Shown one piece after another: positions 24,401-32,589 of a stretch of DNA of 64,000 nucleotides (within the stretch, counting starts at the first letter, position 1; each line of letters starts with the position of its first letter). Below the pieces are notes generated by a model. It was not told the DNA's origin, did no database searches, and worked only from the letters and a program-made list of their open reading frames with translations. Position numbers and translations under genes: made by a program. The DNA comes from an uncultured Prevotellaceae bacterium (GTDB taxonomy: Bacteria; Bacteroidota; Bacteroidia; Bacteroidales; Bacteroidaceae), in NCBI GenBank assembly GCA_902778255.1, contig CACYXD010000008.1, positions 1 to 64,000 of the forward strand, written 5' to 3'.

Positions 24401-24786
24401 GCACCGTAGGCCCAACCGAGCCCGCAGCCGCCATGTACTACAACGATGCCAAGCCCGATAAAATCTTCTATGCCGCCCTGTGCTACCGCCAACTCGGTCA
24501 GGAAGATAAGGCCCGCTCGTTGTTCCATAAGCTCATCAACTACGGCAAGCAGCACCTCTTCGACCATGTGGTGATGGACTACTTTGCCGTTTCGCTGCCC
24601 GACCTGCTGGTATGGGAGGGCGACCTCGACGAGCTTAACCGCATCCACTGCCTGTACATGCTCGCTCTGGGCTATTACGGCATGGGCGACAAGGCCAAGG
24701 CCGAGCTCTATCTCCGCCAGGTTGAGGCTATGGACAACAATCACCTAGGCGCCCGCCAGTTCCGCACGCTCATTGAAATGAATTAA
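21490..24786 (+). CDS. DUF5107 domain protein with tetratricopeptide repeats
   Basis: This 1098-residue protein has no signal peptide. Residues about 40-350 form the DUF5107 domain, a beta-rich region with a galactose mutarotase-like look (YIKVMILPELGGRVQMAYDK, then PWISGGIEFNWPQHHRP). Residues about 480-1098 are a chain of TPR-like helical repeats (YYEEALRRDPMDYRCNMQMGLWYLRRARFD; YDLAIENWELSAKLDPTFPTVWRNLALARF). Such proteins are common beside MFS porters and AraC regulators in Bacteroidota, and I know of no assigned reaction. It probably acts in the cytoplasm on the imported sugar, as enzyme or sensor (inference). Its stop lies in a filler repeat. Confidence 0.85.
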   Translation: MSVKAWREIVTIPTYEVGKPEKNPMFLEKRVYQGSSGVVYPYPVIESMSDEKVDKEYKAVYIENEYIKVMILPELGGRVQMAYDKIKQRHFVYYNHVIKPALVGLAGPWISGGIEFNWPQHHRPSTYMPVDSTIVENEDGSITVWVNEMERMFRQKGMAGFTLRPGCAYLEIQGRVSNRTNLPQTFLWWANPAVEVNDAYQSVFPPDINAVFDHGKRAVSSFPIATGTYYKMDYSAGVDISNYKNIFVPTSYMGVNSRFDFEGGYENDTKGGMLHVASHHYSPGKKQWTWGNGDFGRAWDRNLTDEVTPEEMAQWHIDREGFRPYIELMAGVYTENQPDFTWLMPYEEKQFVQYFMPYREVGIVKQASKDFMMNIEQPDATHTTFKILATSKKEVRIVLEDKYGHEYYNQVVTLLPEEVLIETVDTQNAQFSDMFLTIDRPENPRMYPLLEWHAEADEIRPIPDAAEAALSPQDTKTIDQLYLTGLHLEQYRHATWSALDYYEEALRRDPMDYRCNMQMGLWYLRRARFDKAKGYLETAVKVQKKRNPNPYDGEALFYLGVVNKLLGQYGVAYNYFWKSTWNKGWADAGYFEAACISIAAEKWEDALDELERGLISNSHNHKARAMKAAVLRKLGRKDEALAWIKESYTIDPFNYVCMVEEHLLTGDNAPLDRMVNLMHGNIYNYHETALDYTQAGLKSEAALVLQTAIKHGVEESPLTYYYLANIISLADVKEYVNKAMAAVPDYCFPNRLEDARMFEAFKMFDDPRAAYYLGCLYYDKRQYDLAIENWELSAKLDPTFPTVWRNLALARFNKQGNHEQALEYMEKAFHLDENDERIFMELDQLYKRLHRPHAQRLAFYEAHAELIERRDDLVLEHATLLNMLGRYEEAKQLIDNRIFHPWEGGEGKVSGQYQMCRLEIAKQLLQKDANDARAKRLLEECLVFPHHLGEGKLYGSQDNDFLYFLGRYEEGTVGPTEPAAAMYYNDAKPDKIFYAALCYRQLGQEDKARSLFHKLINYGKQHLFDHVVMDYFAVSLPDLLVWEGDLDELNRIHCLYMLALGYYGMGDKAKAELYLRQVEAMDNNHLGARQFRTLIEMN

Positions 24787-24811
24787 GAATTAAGAGTTAA
24801 TTCTAAATTCG
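24782..24811. repeat. filler tract at convergent gene ends
   Basis: The GAATTAAGAATTAAGAG-type tract contains the stop codons of both the DUF5107 gene (24786) and the convergent AraC gene (24790). It also encodes the AraC C-terminus (EFRINS). Confidence 0.75.
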
Positions 24812-25659
24812 CTCGGACTCATACCCATGATTTTCGAGAACAGGCGCGAAAAATAGAGCGGGTCTTCGATGCCTACTTTATAGCAAATCATATTTATTTT
24901 CATGTCTGTAGTGCGTAACAGCCTGCAGGCATGTTCTATTTTCAGGCGATTGATATAGGTAATGGGACTCATACCCGTTTTCTTCTTGAACAGGGTGTTA
25001 AAGTGGCTTTGCGAGTAACCCACGTAGCGCAGCACATCGTCCATCATCATGCGGTTCTCGATATTCTCGCGCATATAGTGTATGGCCTGATCTACGATGT
25101 CGGAAGGCGCTTCGGCCTTGGCCCTACGAAACTGTCCTAAATAGCGCATCGAAGCTAAGAAGTGGTGCAGCAGACTGCTGGCATAGCGCATATCCTCAAG
25201 TTCCTTGCCAGCATAAAGCGTGGCAAGCATCTCCTCAAAGATATTCAGGCGGTCGCCAATACGTGAGTTGATGGTCACGTTGATGGTCTGCGGCGTAGCG
25301 GCACCCTCGGCATACACATGGGCGGCCGAGCCTGCAAAGTGCACCCAGTAGATGGTCCAGCTTTGTTGCGTGCCGTAAGCGTGCGGTTTTCCGGCTGGCA
25401 GTATAAAATACTGGTTCTTAGCCACTTCGTGTCTCTTGCCATCGACCTCATACCAGCCATCGCCTTCCACGCAGTATATCAGTACATACTGGTTCACCCC
25501 TTCCTCCCTCATGCGGTGATGATGCTCCGCCTTGGGATAATAGCCTATATCCGTGACATAAAGACTCTGGCAGAGTTCGTCTTGCTCTTCCATCTCTACC
25601 AGCATGGGCGACAGCACTATCTGACGTTCGCCCTGAAACCCGTCTTTCTTCCTGATCAT
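24790..25659 (-). CDS. AraC-family transcriptional regulator
   Basis: This 289-residue protein starts at ATG 25659 (MIRKKDGFQGERQIVL). The start at 25683 would overlap the -7 box at 25680-25688 and is rejected. The N-terminal cupin-like ligand domain (about 30-140) includes EVAKNQYFILPAGKPHAY. The C-terminal AraC domain has two helix-turn-helix units, DVLRYVGYSQSHFNTLFKKK and INMICYKVGIEDPLYFSRLF, followed by MGMSPSEFR. It likely senses a sugar and controls the adjacent sugar porter/DUF5107 operon and the divergent GH53 gene (inference). Its last residues and stop come from the filler repeat. Confidence 0.93.
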   Translation of the reverse strand: MIRKKDGFQGERQIVLSPMLVEMEEQDELCQSLYVTDIGYYPKAEHHHRMREEGVNQYVLIYCVEGDGWYEVDGKRHEVAKNQYFILPAGKPHAYGTQQSWTIYWVHFAGSAAHVYAEGAATPQTINVTINSRIGDRLNIFEEMLATLYAGKELEDMRYASSLLHHFLASMRYLGQFRRAKAEAPSDIVDQAIHYMRENIENRMMMDDVLRYVGYSQSHFNTLFKKKTGMSPITYINRLKIEHACRLLRTTDMKINMICYKVGIEDPLYFSRLFSKIMGMSPSEFRINS

Positions 25660-25679
25660 ACAATTAATGAGTATCGGTT

Positions 25680-25688
25680 GCAAAAATA
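25680..25688 (-). promoter_or_regulatory. -7 promoter box for the araC-type gene
   Basis: The plus strand reads GCAAAAATA (minus TATTTTTGC), 21 nt before ATG 25659. Confidence 0.65.
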
Positions 25689-25778
25689 CCTATACTTTTT
25701 CTATTGTGCAAATAAATGAAAGTAAAATTGTCCATATAATTAGTTGCAAAATGTATGCGTGTATCACAAAAAAATGTG

Positions 25779-25787
25779 TACTTTTGC
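25779..25787 (+). promoter_or_regulatory. -7 promoter box for GH53
   Basis: TACTTTTGC lies 27 nt before ATG 25815. The interval 25689-25778 between the divergent boxes is the likely AraC target region. Confidence 0.7.
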
Positions 25788-25814
25788 ATACAGAAAACAA
25801 TAATCACTAACTTG

Positions 25815-27146
25815 ATGAAGAAATTTTTACTCTTTTTCGCCCTGTTCACTACCTGTCTCAATCCCGCTGCGGCAACCGATTATCTACGGGGCGGCGACGT
25901 GTCGATGCTGAACTATGTAGAGAGTCTGGGGGCGAAGTTCTATGATGCCGACGGCACTGAGAAAGATGTGCTCGACATACTCACGGAAAACGGCGTGAAC
26001 ATAGTGCGTCTGCGCCTCTACAACAATCCTGGCGCTCCAGTGACCTGCAACAACACCACCTATAAGTTACCTGAGGGCTATCTGGACGAAGCCGATGTAC
26101 TGGCACTGGCACGACGCGCCAAGGCAAAGGGGCTGCACATAGAACTCACCTTCCACTACAGCGACTTCTGGACCAATGGCGAGAACCAGTTCAAGCCGAA
26201 AGATTGGCAGGAGCTGTCGCTCGAAGGGCTGAAGACTGCCGTCTATGACTATACCAAAGAGTTCCTGCAGAAGATGAAGCAGCAGGACACTACACCTGCA
26301 TTCATCTCTTTGGGCAATGAGATACAGGACGGTATGCTCTTTGGCAACTATCAAGCCGTGGATTCTGTCAACGGACAGAGCGCGGAAAACCTGGCAGCCC
26401 TGATCAACGAGGGCAGCAAGGCCGTGCGCGAGGTGTGTCCCGAATCGCAGGTCATCATCCACATGACGATGAACAAGCAGTGGTATCTGTCACGTTTCGT
26501 GGAATTCTTCACCCAGATGCAGCAATACACACTCGACTACGATGTGGTGGGCGTGTCCTACTACCCCTACTGGACCGACGAGCATCCCAGCATCCTCAGC
26601 GAACTGGCCGACGGTCTGTGGACAAGTTTCCAAAAGCCACTGATGATGATGGAGGTGGGCTACTCCTGGACGCAGTATCGTCCCAGCGGGCGCAATGGTG
26701 GCAACTATGAGGGACAGCTCCACATGAATGGCACGCCCTACAACGAGGCCAGCAAAGAAGGTCAGAAGAAGTTTATGCAGGAAATCAACGCCGTGGTCGA
26801 AGGCAACAGCCACATCCTGGGCTACCTCTATTGGGATCCCATCATGGTTGACCAACAGGTCGGCGGCAAGTGGATAGAGACCTGCTGGGCCTATCGTCAG
26901 GACGGTACCAACTGGTGGCAGGACGGCAACGTGGTGGGCAACACCACCTGGTTCGACTATGGGGGCAAGGCCTTGCCCGTGCTTGAAGCTATCAAGCAGG
27001 CCGCCCAGACTTCCGACATCCAGAGCGTATCGTCCGAGGCCACTGCCCCCGCTGGCTATTACGACCTCTCAGGTCGTCGCATCGACTGGCTGACCCCACA
27101 GAAAGGAATTTATATTTATAAAGGCAAGAAAGTCATCATCAACTGA
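25815..27146 (+). CDS. GH53 arabinogalactan endo-beta-1,4-galactanase
   Basis: This 443-residue secreted enzyme has a signal peptide (MKKFLLFFALFTTC...AAA). GH53 landmarks are visible: LRGGDVSMLNYVESLG, GVNIVRLRLYNNP and WELTFHYSDFW-like block ELTFHYSDFWTNG. The acid/base Glu lies in FISLGNEIQDGMLF and the nucleophile Glu in MMMEVGYSW. It cuts beta-1,4-galactan side chains of pectin. The C-terminus (YYDLSGRRIDWLTPQKGIYI...KKVIIN) is the short Prevotella-type tail shared with two other secreted proteins here, consistent with T9SS export. Its stop overlaps the convergent gltD-like gene by 8 bp. It is divergent from the AraC regulator. Confidence 0.93.
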   Translation: MKKFLLFFALFTTCLNPAAATDYLRGGDVSMLNYVESLGAKFYDADGTEKDVLDILTENGVNIVRLRLYNNPGAPVTCNNTTYKLPEGYLDEADVLALARRAKAKGLHIELTFHYSDFWTNGENQFKPKDWQELSLEGLKTAVYDYTKEFLQKMKQQDTTPAFISLGNEIQDGMLFGNYQAVDSVNGQSAENLAALINEGSKAVREVCPESQVIIHMTMNKQWYLSRFVEFFTQMQQYTLDYDVVGVSYYPYWTDEHPSILSELADGLWTSFQKPLMMMEVGYSWTQYRPSGRNGGNYEGQLHMNGTPYNEASKEGQKKFMQEINAVVEGNSHILGYLYWDPIMVDQQVGGKWIETCWAYRQDGTNWWQDGNVVGNTTWFDYGGKALPVLEAIKQAAQTSDIQSVSSEATAPAGYYDLSGRRIDWLTPQKGIYIYKGKKVIIN

Positions 27147-28518
27147 TAGCCTCCATCAGCTTGACGGCATCAACGTATTGGGCTATGCCCTCAGCCACGC
27201 GCTTCGCGTTCTGCATGGCATGAACCACAGTGGCCTGTGCATTGGCCACGTCACCACCGGCAAATACACCTTTGCGAGTCGTCATTCCATAAGGTATGTC
27301 GCGTGTGATTAAGAATTTCCGCTCGTCATTCTCCAGTCCAGGTGTGGTGCGCACGATCTTTGTCTTGGGCTCAGCACCAATGGCCATGATCACATTCTCG
27401 GCAGGCAGTGTCTGGCGCACGGGCTCCTTGTCGGGCTCCGCCGTCTCAAGCACTATCTCGGTGATGTCCTGGTTGTCGTCCACGTGAATCTCCCTGATGA
27501 TGCTCCACCAGTTGAAGTGTACCCCCTCTTTCACCGCGTCGTCATACTCTGCTCGCAGGGCCGACATCGTGTCGATGCCACGGTGATAGACCACATCCAC
27601 ACGCTTTGCCCCAATGCGCAATGCTGTGCGCGAAGCGTCCATTGCCGTGTTGCCACACCCTATCACCCACACGTGGGCACCAGGTTTCACGTGTGTCTCG
27701 TCTGGACTCATAAATCCCTCCTGTATCAGTTCCACCCTACGCAGGAAATGGGCAGCCTTGCGCACCCCTTTCAGGTCGTTGCAACCGATGCCCCCCCCTC
27801 CTTCCGATAGGCAGCGGCCATCGCGGTAGATGGGAATCTCCAGCGTCTTCGGCTTGCCCAGCCCCGTACCTATGAAGATAGCATCGAAGCCCTGACCAAA
27901 GAGACTGTCGATGGTGATGTCGAAGCCCACGTGGGTGTTGCGATGAATCACCACGCCCATCTTCTCGATGTAGCGTATCTCGCGCGCCACCACCTCTTTG
28001 GGCAGTCGGTATTCGGGAATACCATAGCGCAGCACGCCGCCACACTGAGCCTCCATCTCGAAGATCTCTACTGAGAACCCCATACGCGACAGGTCGCCAG
28101 CCACGGTGATACCCGACGGTCCTGCACCAATCACGGCCACCCTACCCCGCTTCTTCTCCACAATATCCTCGTGGGTCAGTTCGTTGTCCGAATCGAAGTC
28201 GGCTACGAAGCGCTCCAGTTTTCCGATGTTCAAGGCCTGTCCTTTCTTACCCAGCACACAACTGCCCTCACATTGTTTCTCGTGTGCACATACCCGTCCG
28301 CACACCGCTGGCAGGTTGCTCTTGGCACGAATGATACTGATAGCGTTGCCCAGATTGCCCTTCGACAGTTCATGAACCCAGTCGGGTATGTCGTTGCTGA
28401 TGGGACATCCCTTCTGACATTGCGGTACCTTGCAGTGCAGACAGCGCTGTGCCTCCTGTATGGCCTCGGCCATTGTGTAGCTCTCGTTTACTTCTTGAAA
28501 TGCATGTTTTTGATTCAT
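27139..28518 (-). CDS. gltD: glutamate synthase small-subunit-like NADPH oxidoreductase
   Basis: This 459-residue protein starts at ATG 28518 (MNQKHAFQEV). Two N-terminal Fe-S cysteine groups, CLHCKVPQCQKGCP and CGRVCAHEKQCEGSC, precede the FAD site GAGPSGITVAGDLSRMG. The NADPH site VIGCGNTAMDASRTAL and the C-terminal FAGGDVANAQATVVHAMQNAK follow. This is the GltD/GltA-like family that passes NADPH electrons to glutamate synthase or related partners. No large subunit lies beside it, so it may be one of the stand-alone members. The promoter box at 28547-28555 supports the shorter start over the frame from 28566. Confidence 0.92.
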   Translation of the reverse strand: MNQKHAFQEVNESYTMAEAIQEAQRCLHCKVPQCQKGCPISNDIPDWVHELSKGNLGNAISIIRAKSNLPAVCGRVCAHEKQCEGSCVLGKKGQALNIGKLERFVADFDSDNELTHEDIVEKKRGRVAVIGAGPSGITVAGDLSRMGFSVEIFEMEAQCGGVLRYGIPEYRLPKEVVAREIRYIEKMGVVIHRNTHVGFDITIDSLFGQGFDAIFIGTGLGKPKTLEIPIYRDGRCLSEGGGGIGCNDLKGVRKAAHFLRRVELIQEGFMSPDETHVKPGAHVWVIGCGNTAMDASRTALRIGAKRVDVVYHRGIDTMSALRAEYDDAVKEGVHFNWWSIIREIHVDDNQDITEIVLETAEPDKEPVRQTLPAENVIMAIGAEPKTKIVRTTPGLENDERKFLITRDIPYGMTTRKGVFAGGDVANAQATVVHAMQNAKRVAEGIAQYVDAVKLMEAIS

Positions 28519-28546
28519 ATCGCAATAGATTAGTTCGTTTTCTTCG

Positions 28547-28555
28547 GCAAAAATA
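28547..28555 (-). promoter_or_regulatory. -7 promoter box for the gltD-like gene
   Basis: The plus strand reads GCAAAAATA (minus TATTTTTGC), 29 nt before ATG 28518. It lies against the end of the DUF2461 gene. Confidence 0.6.
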
Positions 28556-28562
28556 CAAATTA

Positions 28563-29288
28563 TCACTCGTAGTCGTCGATTACGGCATTCATCATATCCA
28601 TCATGGGCTTGGCAGCCAGGAGCATGGGCTCCATAGCGTCAAGCCACTGGTCACCCTGGAAGAAAGTGTCGGGCACCTGATGCCAACAGCAGTAGTCCTT
28701 CTGGCGCAGATACTCCACGTATTCCCAATCGCGAGGGAAGCCCGATGGACAGGTCTTCAGGCGATCAAGACCAAAGCCCTGAGGCTGGTCCCAGCTGGAG
28801 ACGTCGGTGGGCGTCTTAAAACTGCTGGGCTCTGGATTGCCGTAGTATTTCAGGAACTCCGGACTGCGGACGCAGCGAAGCCACTCGTCGATATTTCCCA
28901 TAATCTCATTACGACAGGAGGTCAGGATATTGGTGGGCAGCCAGTAATTACCACAGCACACCATGCAATGACCTGGCTCCAGGTGCAGGTAATAGCCTCC
29001 GTGCAGCGCCTTTTTGCCATGAGCAGCAATATAAGCGCCGAGATGGTTTTTATAGGGCGACTTATCGTTTGAGAAGCGCGTATCGCGATAAAAGCGATAG
29101 GTGCAGTCCTTTACCGTGAGATGAGCCACCATGGGGTCGAACGAGGCAATGCGCACGATAGCCTGCTGCACACCCTGTTCGAAATCGGCACGAATGGCAT
29201 CATACTCCTGTTTATGCTCCTGAAACCACGCACGGTTGTTGTTGGCAGCCAGCTGTTTCAGACACTTCAATATACGTTTTGCATCCAT
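28563..29288 (-). CDS. DUF2461 family protein
   Basis: This 241-residue soluble protein belongs to the DUF2461/TIGR02453 family. It has the typical start (LKCLKQLAANNNRAWFQEHKQEYDAIR) and the block CTYRFYRDTRFSNDKSPYKNHLGAYI. The GGYYLHLEPGHCMVCCGNYW segment and a C-terminal helical part also fit. The biochemical role of the family is not established. It has its own promoter box (29308-29316), divergent from the BASS transporter. Confidence 0.9.
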   Translation of the reverse strand: MDAKRILKCLKQLAANNNRAWFQEHKQEYDAIRADFEQGVQQAIVRIASFDPMVAHLTVKDCTYRFYRDTRFSNDKSPYKNHLGAYIAAHGKKALHGGYYLHLEPGHCMVCCGNYWLPTNILTSCRNEIMGNIDEWLRCVRSPEFLKYYGNPEPSSFKTPTDVSSWDQPQGFGLDRLKTCPSGFPRDWEYVEYLRQKDYCCWHQVPDTFFQGDQWLDAMEPMLLAAKPMMDMMNAVIDDYE

Positions 29289-29307
29289 AACAATAAGTGT
29301 TTAGGCA

Positions 29308-29316
29308 GCAAAGTTA
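29308..29316 (-). promoter_or_regulatory. -7 promoter box for the DUF2461 gene
   Basis: The plus strand reads GCAAAGTTA (minus TAACTTTGC), 20 nt before ATG 29288. Confidence 0.65.
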
Positions 29317-29359
29317 CGAAAAAACAAGAAAAATACAAATGTTTTTCAGATTATTATCG

Positions 29360-29368
29360 TACTTTTGC
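29360..29368 (+). promoter_or_regulatory. -7 promoter box for the BASS transporter
   Basis: TACTTTTGC lies 25 nt before ATG 29393. Confidence 0.65.
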
Positions 29369-29392
29369 ATGAAAGTATCAATGACATAGCAA

Positions 29393-30349
29393 ATGAGACA
29401 GATTTGTGATTTCATAGCTCGATGGATGGGAGCGATGGTGCTGCTGGTGGCAGCACTGGCGCTGGTGATGCCGGCATCGCTCGCGTGGATAGGCACGTGG
29501 GCCATCAACCCCATGCTGGGGGTGATCATGTTTGGTATGGGACTTACCCTCTCGCCACAGGATTTTAAGATCGTGTTGAGCCGCCCCAAGGATATACTGA
29601 TAGGCTGCCTCACGCAGTTCACCGTGATGCCGCTGCTGGCACTGGGGCTGACGTGGGCTTTCGCACTGCCAGAGGAACTGGCCATCGGCGTAATACTCGT
29701 GGGCTGTTGTCCTGGAGGCACGGCATCTAACGTCATCACCTATCTGGCCAAGGGCGATCTGGCGCTATCCGTTGGCATGACTGCCGCATCAACGCTACTG
29801 GCCCCACTGCTGACCCCATTGCTGGTGTGGGCACTAGCAGGCACCATGGTCGATGTGGATGCGCTGGGTATGCTGATGAGTATTGTCTATGTGGTCATAG
29901 CGCCCATCGTAGGCGGACTGTTCTGTCAGCGATTCCTGCCAAGCATGACTAGGAGCGTGACGTCCTATCTGCCTGCCTTCTCGTCCACTGTGATAGCGCT
30001 GGTAGTGGGCATCATCGTGGCACATAATGCCGACAGGCTGTTGACAGCTGGTCTGCTCGTGATGGCAGTCGTCGCCGTTCATAATCTTCTGGGGCTGGCC
30101 ATCGGCTTCACCGTGGGGCGCCTGCTGCATCTGCAGAAGCCCAAGTGTGTGGCGCTCAGCATCGAGGTGGGTATGCAGAACTCAGGACTTGCCTCGTCGC
30201 TGGCCGTACTGCACTTCGCCGCCTATCCGCTGGCCACCATCCCAGGTGCCGTGTTCAGCGTATGGCATAACATCAGCGGTGCCCTTGTTGCGAAGCTGTA
30301 TCAGGCTCACCATAGACAGAAGCCTCAGCATCCTTGTCGTTCAGTTTAA
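29393..30349 (+). CDS. bile acid:sodium symporter (BASS) family transporter
   Basis: This 318-residue inner-membrane protein has about 9-10 hydrophobic helices. BASS motifs are visible: NPMLGVIMFGMGLTLSPQDF, VGCCPGGTASNVITYLAKGD (first helix crossover) and LSIEVGMQNSGLASSLAVLHF (second crossover, with the E and Q that contribute to sodium sites). Family members carry bile acids, pantoate or other organic anions, and the substrate here cannot be read. The last 77 bp overlap the 3' end of the convergent carboxylesterase gene, which is unusual. Confidence 0.93.
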   Translation: MRQICDFIARWMGAMVLLVAALALVMPASLAWIGTWAINPMLGVIMFGMGLTLSPQDFKIVLSRPKDILIGCLTQFTVMPLLALGLTWAFALPEELAIGVILVGCCPGGTASNVITYLAKGDLALSVGMTAASTLLAPLLTPLLVWALAGTMVDVDALGMLMSIVYVVIAPIVGGLFCQRFLPSMTRSVTSYLPAFSSTVIALVVGIIVAHNADRLLTAGLLVMAVVAVHNLLGLAIGFTVGRLLHLQKPKCVALSIEVGMQNSGLASSLAVLHFAAYPLATIPGAVFSVWHNISGALVAKLYQAHHRQKPQHPCRSV

Positions 30350-31781
30350 AGACCATGAACTTAGGATTCTGGGCTGTACAGGGTTTCCAGATGCCGCCCT
30401 TAGGTCCGTTGGGGTCGCCGTACTTCACGAAGTTGGTCCAGGCGGTGAGCATTTTTTCGCTCAGATCCCAGTCGCCCTTGGTCCAAGGACGCCAGCAATG
30501 TTTCAAGCTTTTGAACACAAACCAGAGGTCGCTGGAGTGGAAAGCGCCCTTCAAGCGCTGGGTGACCTCAGGATGAGAGCCGTCGTCGGGCAGCGGACGG
30601 GCAAACTCGTAGGCCCAGGCCTTGCCGCCCTTCTCAGCACGCACCTTGCAGAACTCAGCGATATTGGGAGCCATATTACCCATATCATTCAGCGTGAAGC
30701 CAATCATATAAGGCACATCGGCCAGGGTACCTTCACGCGTGGCATCATCGAAACTTTTCACGCTGACATAGCCATCGATCATCGGCATAAAGGGCAGTCC
30801 ACGGCGCATAAAGGCAAAGGGGCCGCTGGGCTGCTGTCCGTCATCGTTTACTTGATAATAGAGCGTAGGCAGGGCGAAGACGGTCTCAGTAGAGGCCTGA
30901 CGCATCTTTTGAAGGTCGGTGAGTCCAGCCCAGTCGAACACCTTCTTAGCCTTGGCCTCGGCATCAGCCACGGAGCCTCCGCTATAGCGACCGCCCATCG
31001 GGTTGCCGTTGGCATCGGGGATAGTAAGTCCCTGAGCACTCATGATGACTGCCTTATGGAACAGACCACGGGCCAATGGACTCTCACACAGGGTTCGCAC
31101 GCTACCACCACCGGCACTCTGTCCAAAGATGGTCACGTTGTTGGGGTCACCACCAAACTGGGCGATATTCTTCTTAATCCATTTCAAGGCCTCAATCTGG
31201 TCGAGTATACCATAGTTGCCTGATACATGATGAGGGGTCTCAGCAGCCAACAGCGGATGGGTGAGGAAGCCGAACACGCCCAGACGGTAGTTGATAGTAA
31301 CGAGCACCACATCCTTGGCGCCCCACTCCTGTCCGTCAAACTCGGGCTCTGAGCCAAAGCCCTCACGATAGCCGCCACCATGAATCCACAGGGCAACGGG
31401 CAGTTTCTTATTCACTTGTCCAGGCGACTTTGTCCATACGTTCAGGTACAGGCAGTCCTCACTGAAAGCAGCCTCCTTGCCATAGCCCCACTCGGTGTAG
31501 TAGCCACCAGTATATTGGATGGCCTGATAGCTGGGACGACCAAAGGTGTCACAGAGCTTCACGCCCTTCCAGGGAAGAACGGGCTGGGGCGCCTTCCAGC
31601 GGTTCTCGCGGATGGGAGGTGCAGCATAGGGGATGCCACGATAGACGAAGACCTCAGGATGATCATCGGCCAGGATGCCTTGCACCTGACCACCCTCGAT
31701 GGATAACACAGGATTCTTGTCTGCTGCCTGGGCAGATACTGCTACGAGGAGCAGAAGAGGCAAAAACAGTTTTTTCATCAT
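30273..31781 (-). CDS. type B carboxylesterase, exported
   Basis: This 502-residue protein starts at ATG 31781, giving a signal peptide (MMKKLFLPLLLLVAVSAQAA). The alpha/beta-hydrolase features are clear: VFVYRGIPYAAPPIRENRW, EDCLYLNVWTK, oxyanion loop WIHGGGYREGFGS, nucleophile elbow FGQSAGGGSV and catalytic His in AFHSSDLWFVFK near the C-terminus. It hydrolyses carboxylic esters, with substrate unknown; acyl groups on plant polysaccharides are possible. It lies 38 nt after the SDR gene, so the two may be one operon. Its 3' end overlaps the BASS gene by 77 bp. Confidence 0.92.
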   Translation of the reverse strand: MMKKLFLPLLLLVAVSAQAADKNPVLSIEGGQVQGILADDHPEVFVYRGIPYAAPPIRENRWKAPQPVLPWKGVKLCDTFGRPSYQAIQYTGGYYTEWGYGKEAAFSEDCLYLNVWTKSPGQVNKKLPVALWIHGGGYREGFGSEPEFDGQEWGAKDVVLVTINYRLGVFGFLTHPLLAAETPHHVSGNYGILDQIEALKWIKKNIAQFGGDPNNVTIFGQSAGGGSVRTLCESPLARGLFHKAVIMSAQGLTIPDANGNPMGGRYSGGSVADAEAKAKKVFDWAGLTDLQKMRQASTETVFALPTLYYQVNDDGQQPSGPFAFMRRGLPFMPMIDGYVSVKSFDDATREGTLADVPYMIGFTLNDMGNMAPNIAEFCKVRAEKGGKAWAYEFARPLPDDGSHPEVTQRLKGAFHSSDLWFVFKSLKHCWRPWTKGDWDLSEKMLTAWTNFVKYGDPNGPKGGIWKPCTAQNPKFMVFKLNDKDAEASVYGEPDTASQQGHR

Positions 31782-31819
31782 AGTTATTGATAAAAGAAAA
31801 TAGTTAAGGGTTATTTTTT

Positions 31820-32521
31820 CTAAAGAGGAAGCCGACGCCAGAGGAAACGGGGGATACGGCGCCATAAGGCTGTTATCATTCGCCAGCGCCAGTCAATGAC
31901 ACGCACATGACGATGCTTTTCTATAGAGCGAACAATATCTCGGGCTACATCCGTCTTCTTTAGCAAGAGCGGATAACGGCGGCCATCATTCAGCAGGTCA
32001 GTATCTACAAAACCAGGACGGAGATCCGTAAAACGGATGTTCAGATGGCGAGCATTGGCCAATTGCTCCAGCGACTGGATGTAGGTGTTTTGAAAAGCCT
32101 TCGTAGCAGAATAGGCAGGAGCAGGCCCTAAGCCCTTTGTGCCAGCAATAGAGGAAATCACAGCGATATGTCCACCCCCATGGTCAGCCATATAACGGAA
32201 TGCCGTACCCACCATACGGGTAAACCCCAGGCCATTGGTCGTTACCGTCTGAAGCTCTATATCCTCACTCAGCATACGATTTTGATGACCGACGCCAGAG
32301 GCGTGGAAATAGAGGTCCATGCCCCCTACCCGCCCTACAAGTGCAAGCAGGCGGGAGCTGGCGTCCTCGGCATCCACATCAATCGCTGCCGAGAACTGAA
32401 ACTCTGAAAGGCGCTCCACCCGACGGGCAGCAACGCCTACAGTCCAGCCTTTTTCCCTAAGCATTCGCGCCACCTCAAGACCTATCCCCGACGAGGCACC
32501 AACTACAACGGCTTTCTTCAT
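31820..32521 (-). CDS. short-chain dehydrogenase/reductase
   Basis: This 233-residue SDR has the dinucleotide motif VGASSGIGLEVARML at the N-terminus. HASGVG replaces the usual NNAG block, and IAVISSIAGTKG supplies the Ser. The catalytic YSATKAF (YxxxK) follows, with LNIRFTDLRPGFVDT after it. It is a cytoplasmic NAD(P)-dependent oxidoreductase of unknown substrate. The C-terminus is basic and Arg-rich (RIPRFLWRRLPL). It is the first gene before the esterase on the minus strand, with its own -7 box. Confidence 0.93.
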   Translation of the reverse strand: MKKAVVVGASSGIGLEVARMLREKGWTVGVAARRVERLSEFQFSAAIDVDAEDASSRLLALVGRVGGMDLYFHASGVGHQNRMLSEDIELQTVTTNGLGFTRMVGTAFRYMADHGGGHIAVISSIAGTKGLGPAPAYSATKAFQNTYIQSLEQLANARHLNIRFTDLRPGFVDTDLLNDGRRYPLLLKKTDVARDIVRSIEKHRHVRVIDWRWRMITALWRRIPRFLWRRLPL

Positions 32522-32548
32522 TCAATGATAAATGATGTTTTTTCGCCT

Positions 32549-32557
32549 GCAAAGATA
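32549..32557 (-). promoter_or_regulatory. -7 promoter box for the SDR gene
   Basis: The plus strand reads GCAAAGATA (minus TATCTTTGC), 28 nt before ATG 32521. Confidence 0.65.
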
Positions 32558-32589
32558 TATAAAAATATCTGACAACACAACAGGGAAAC

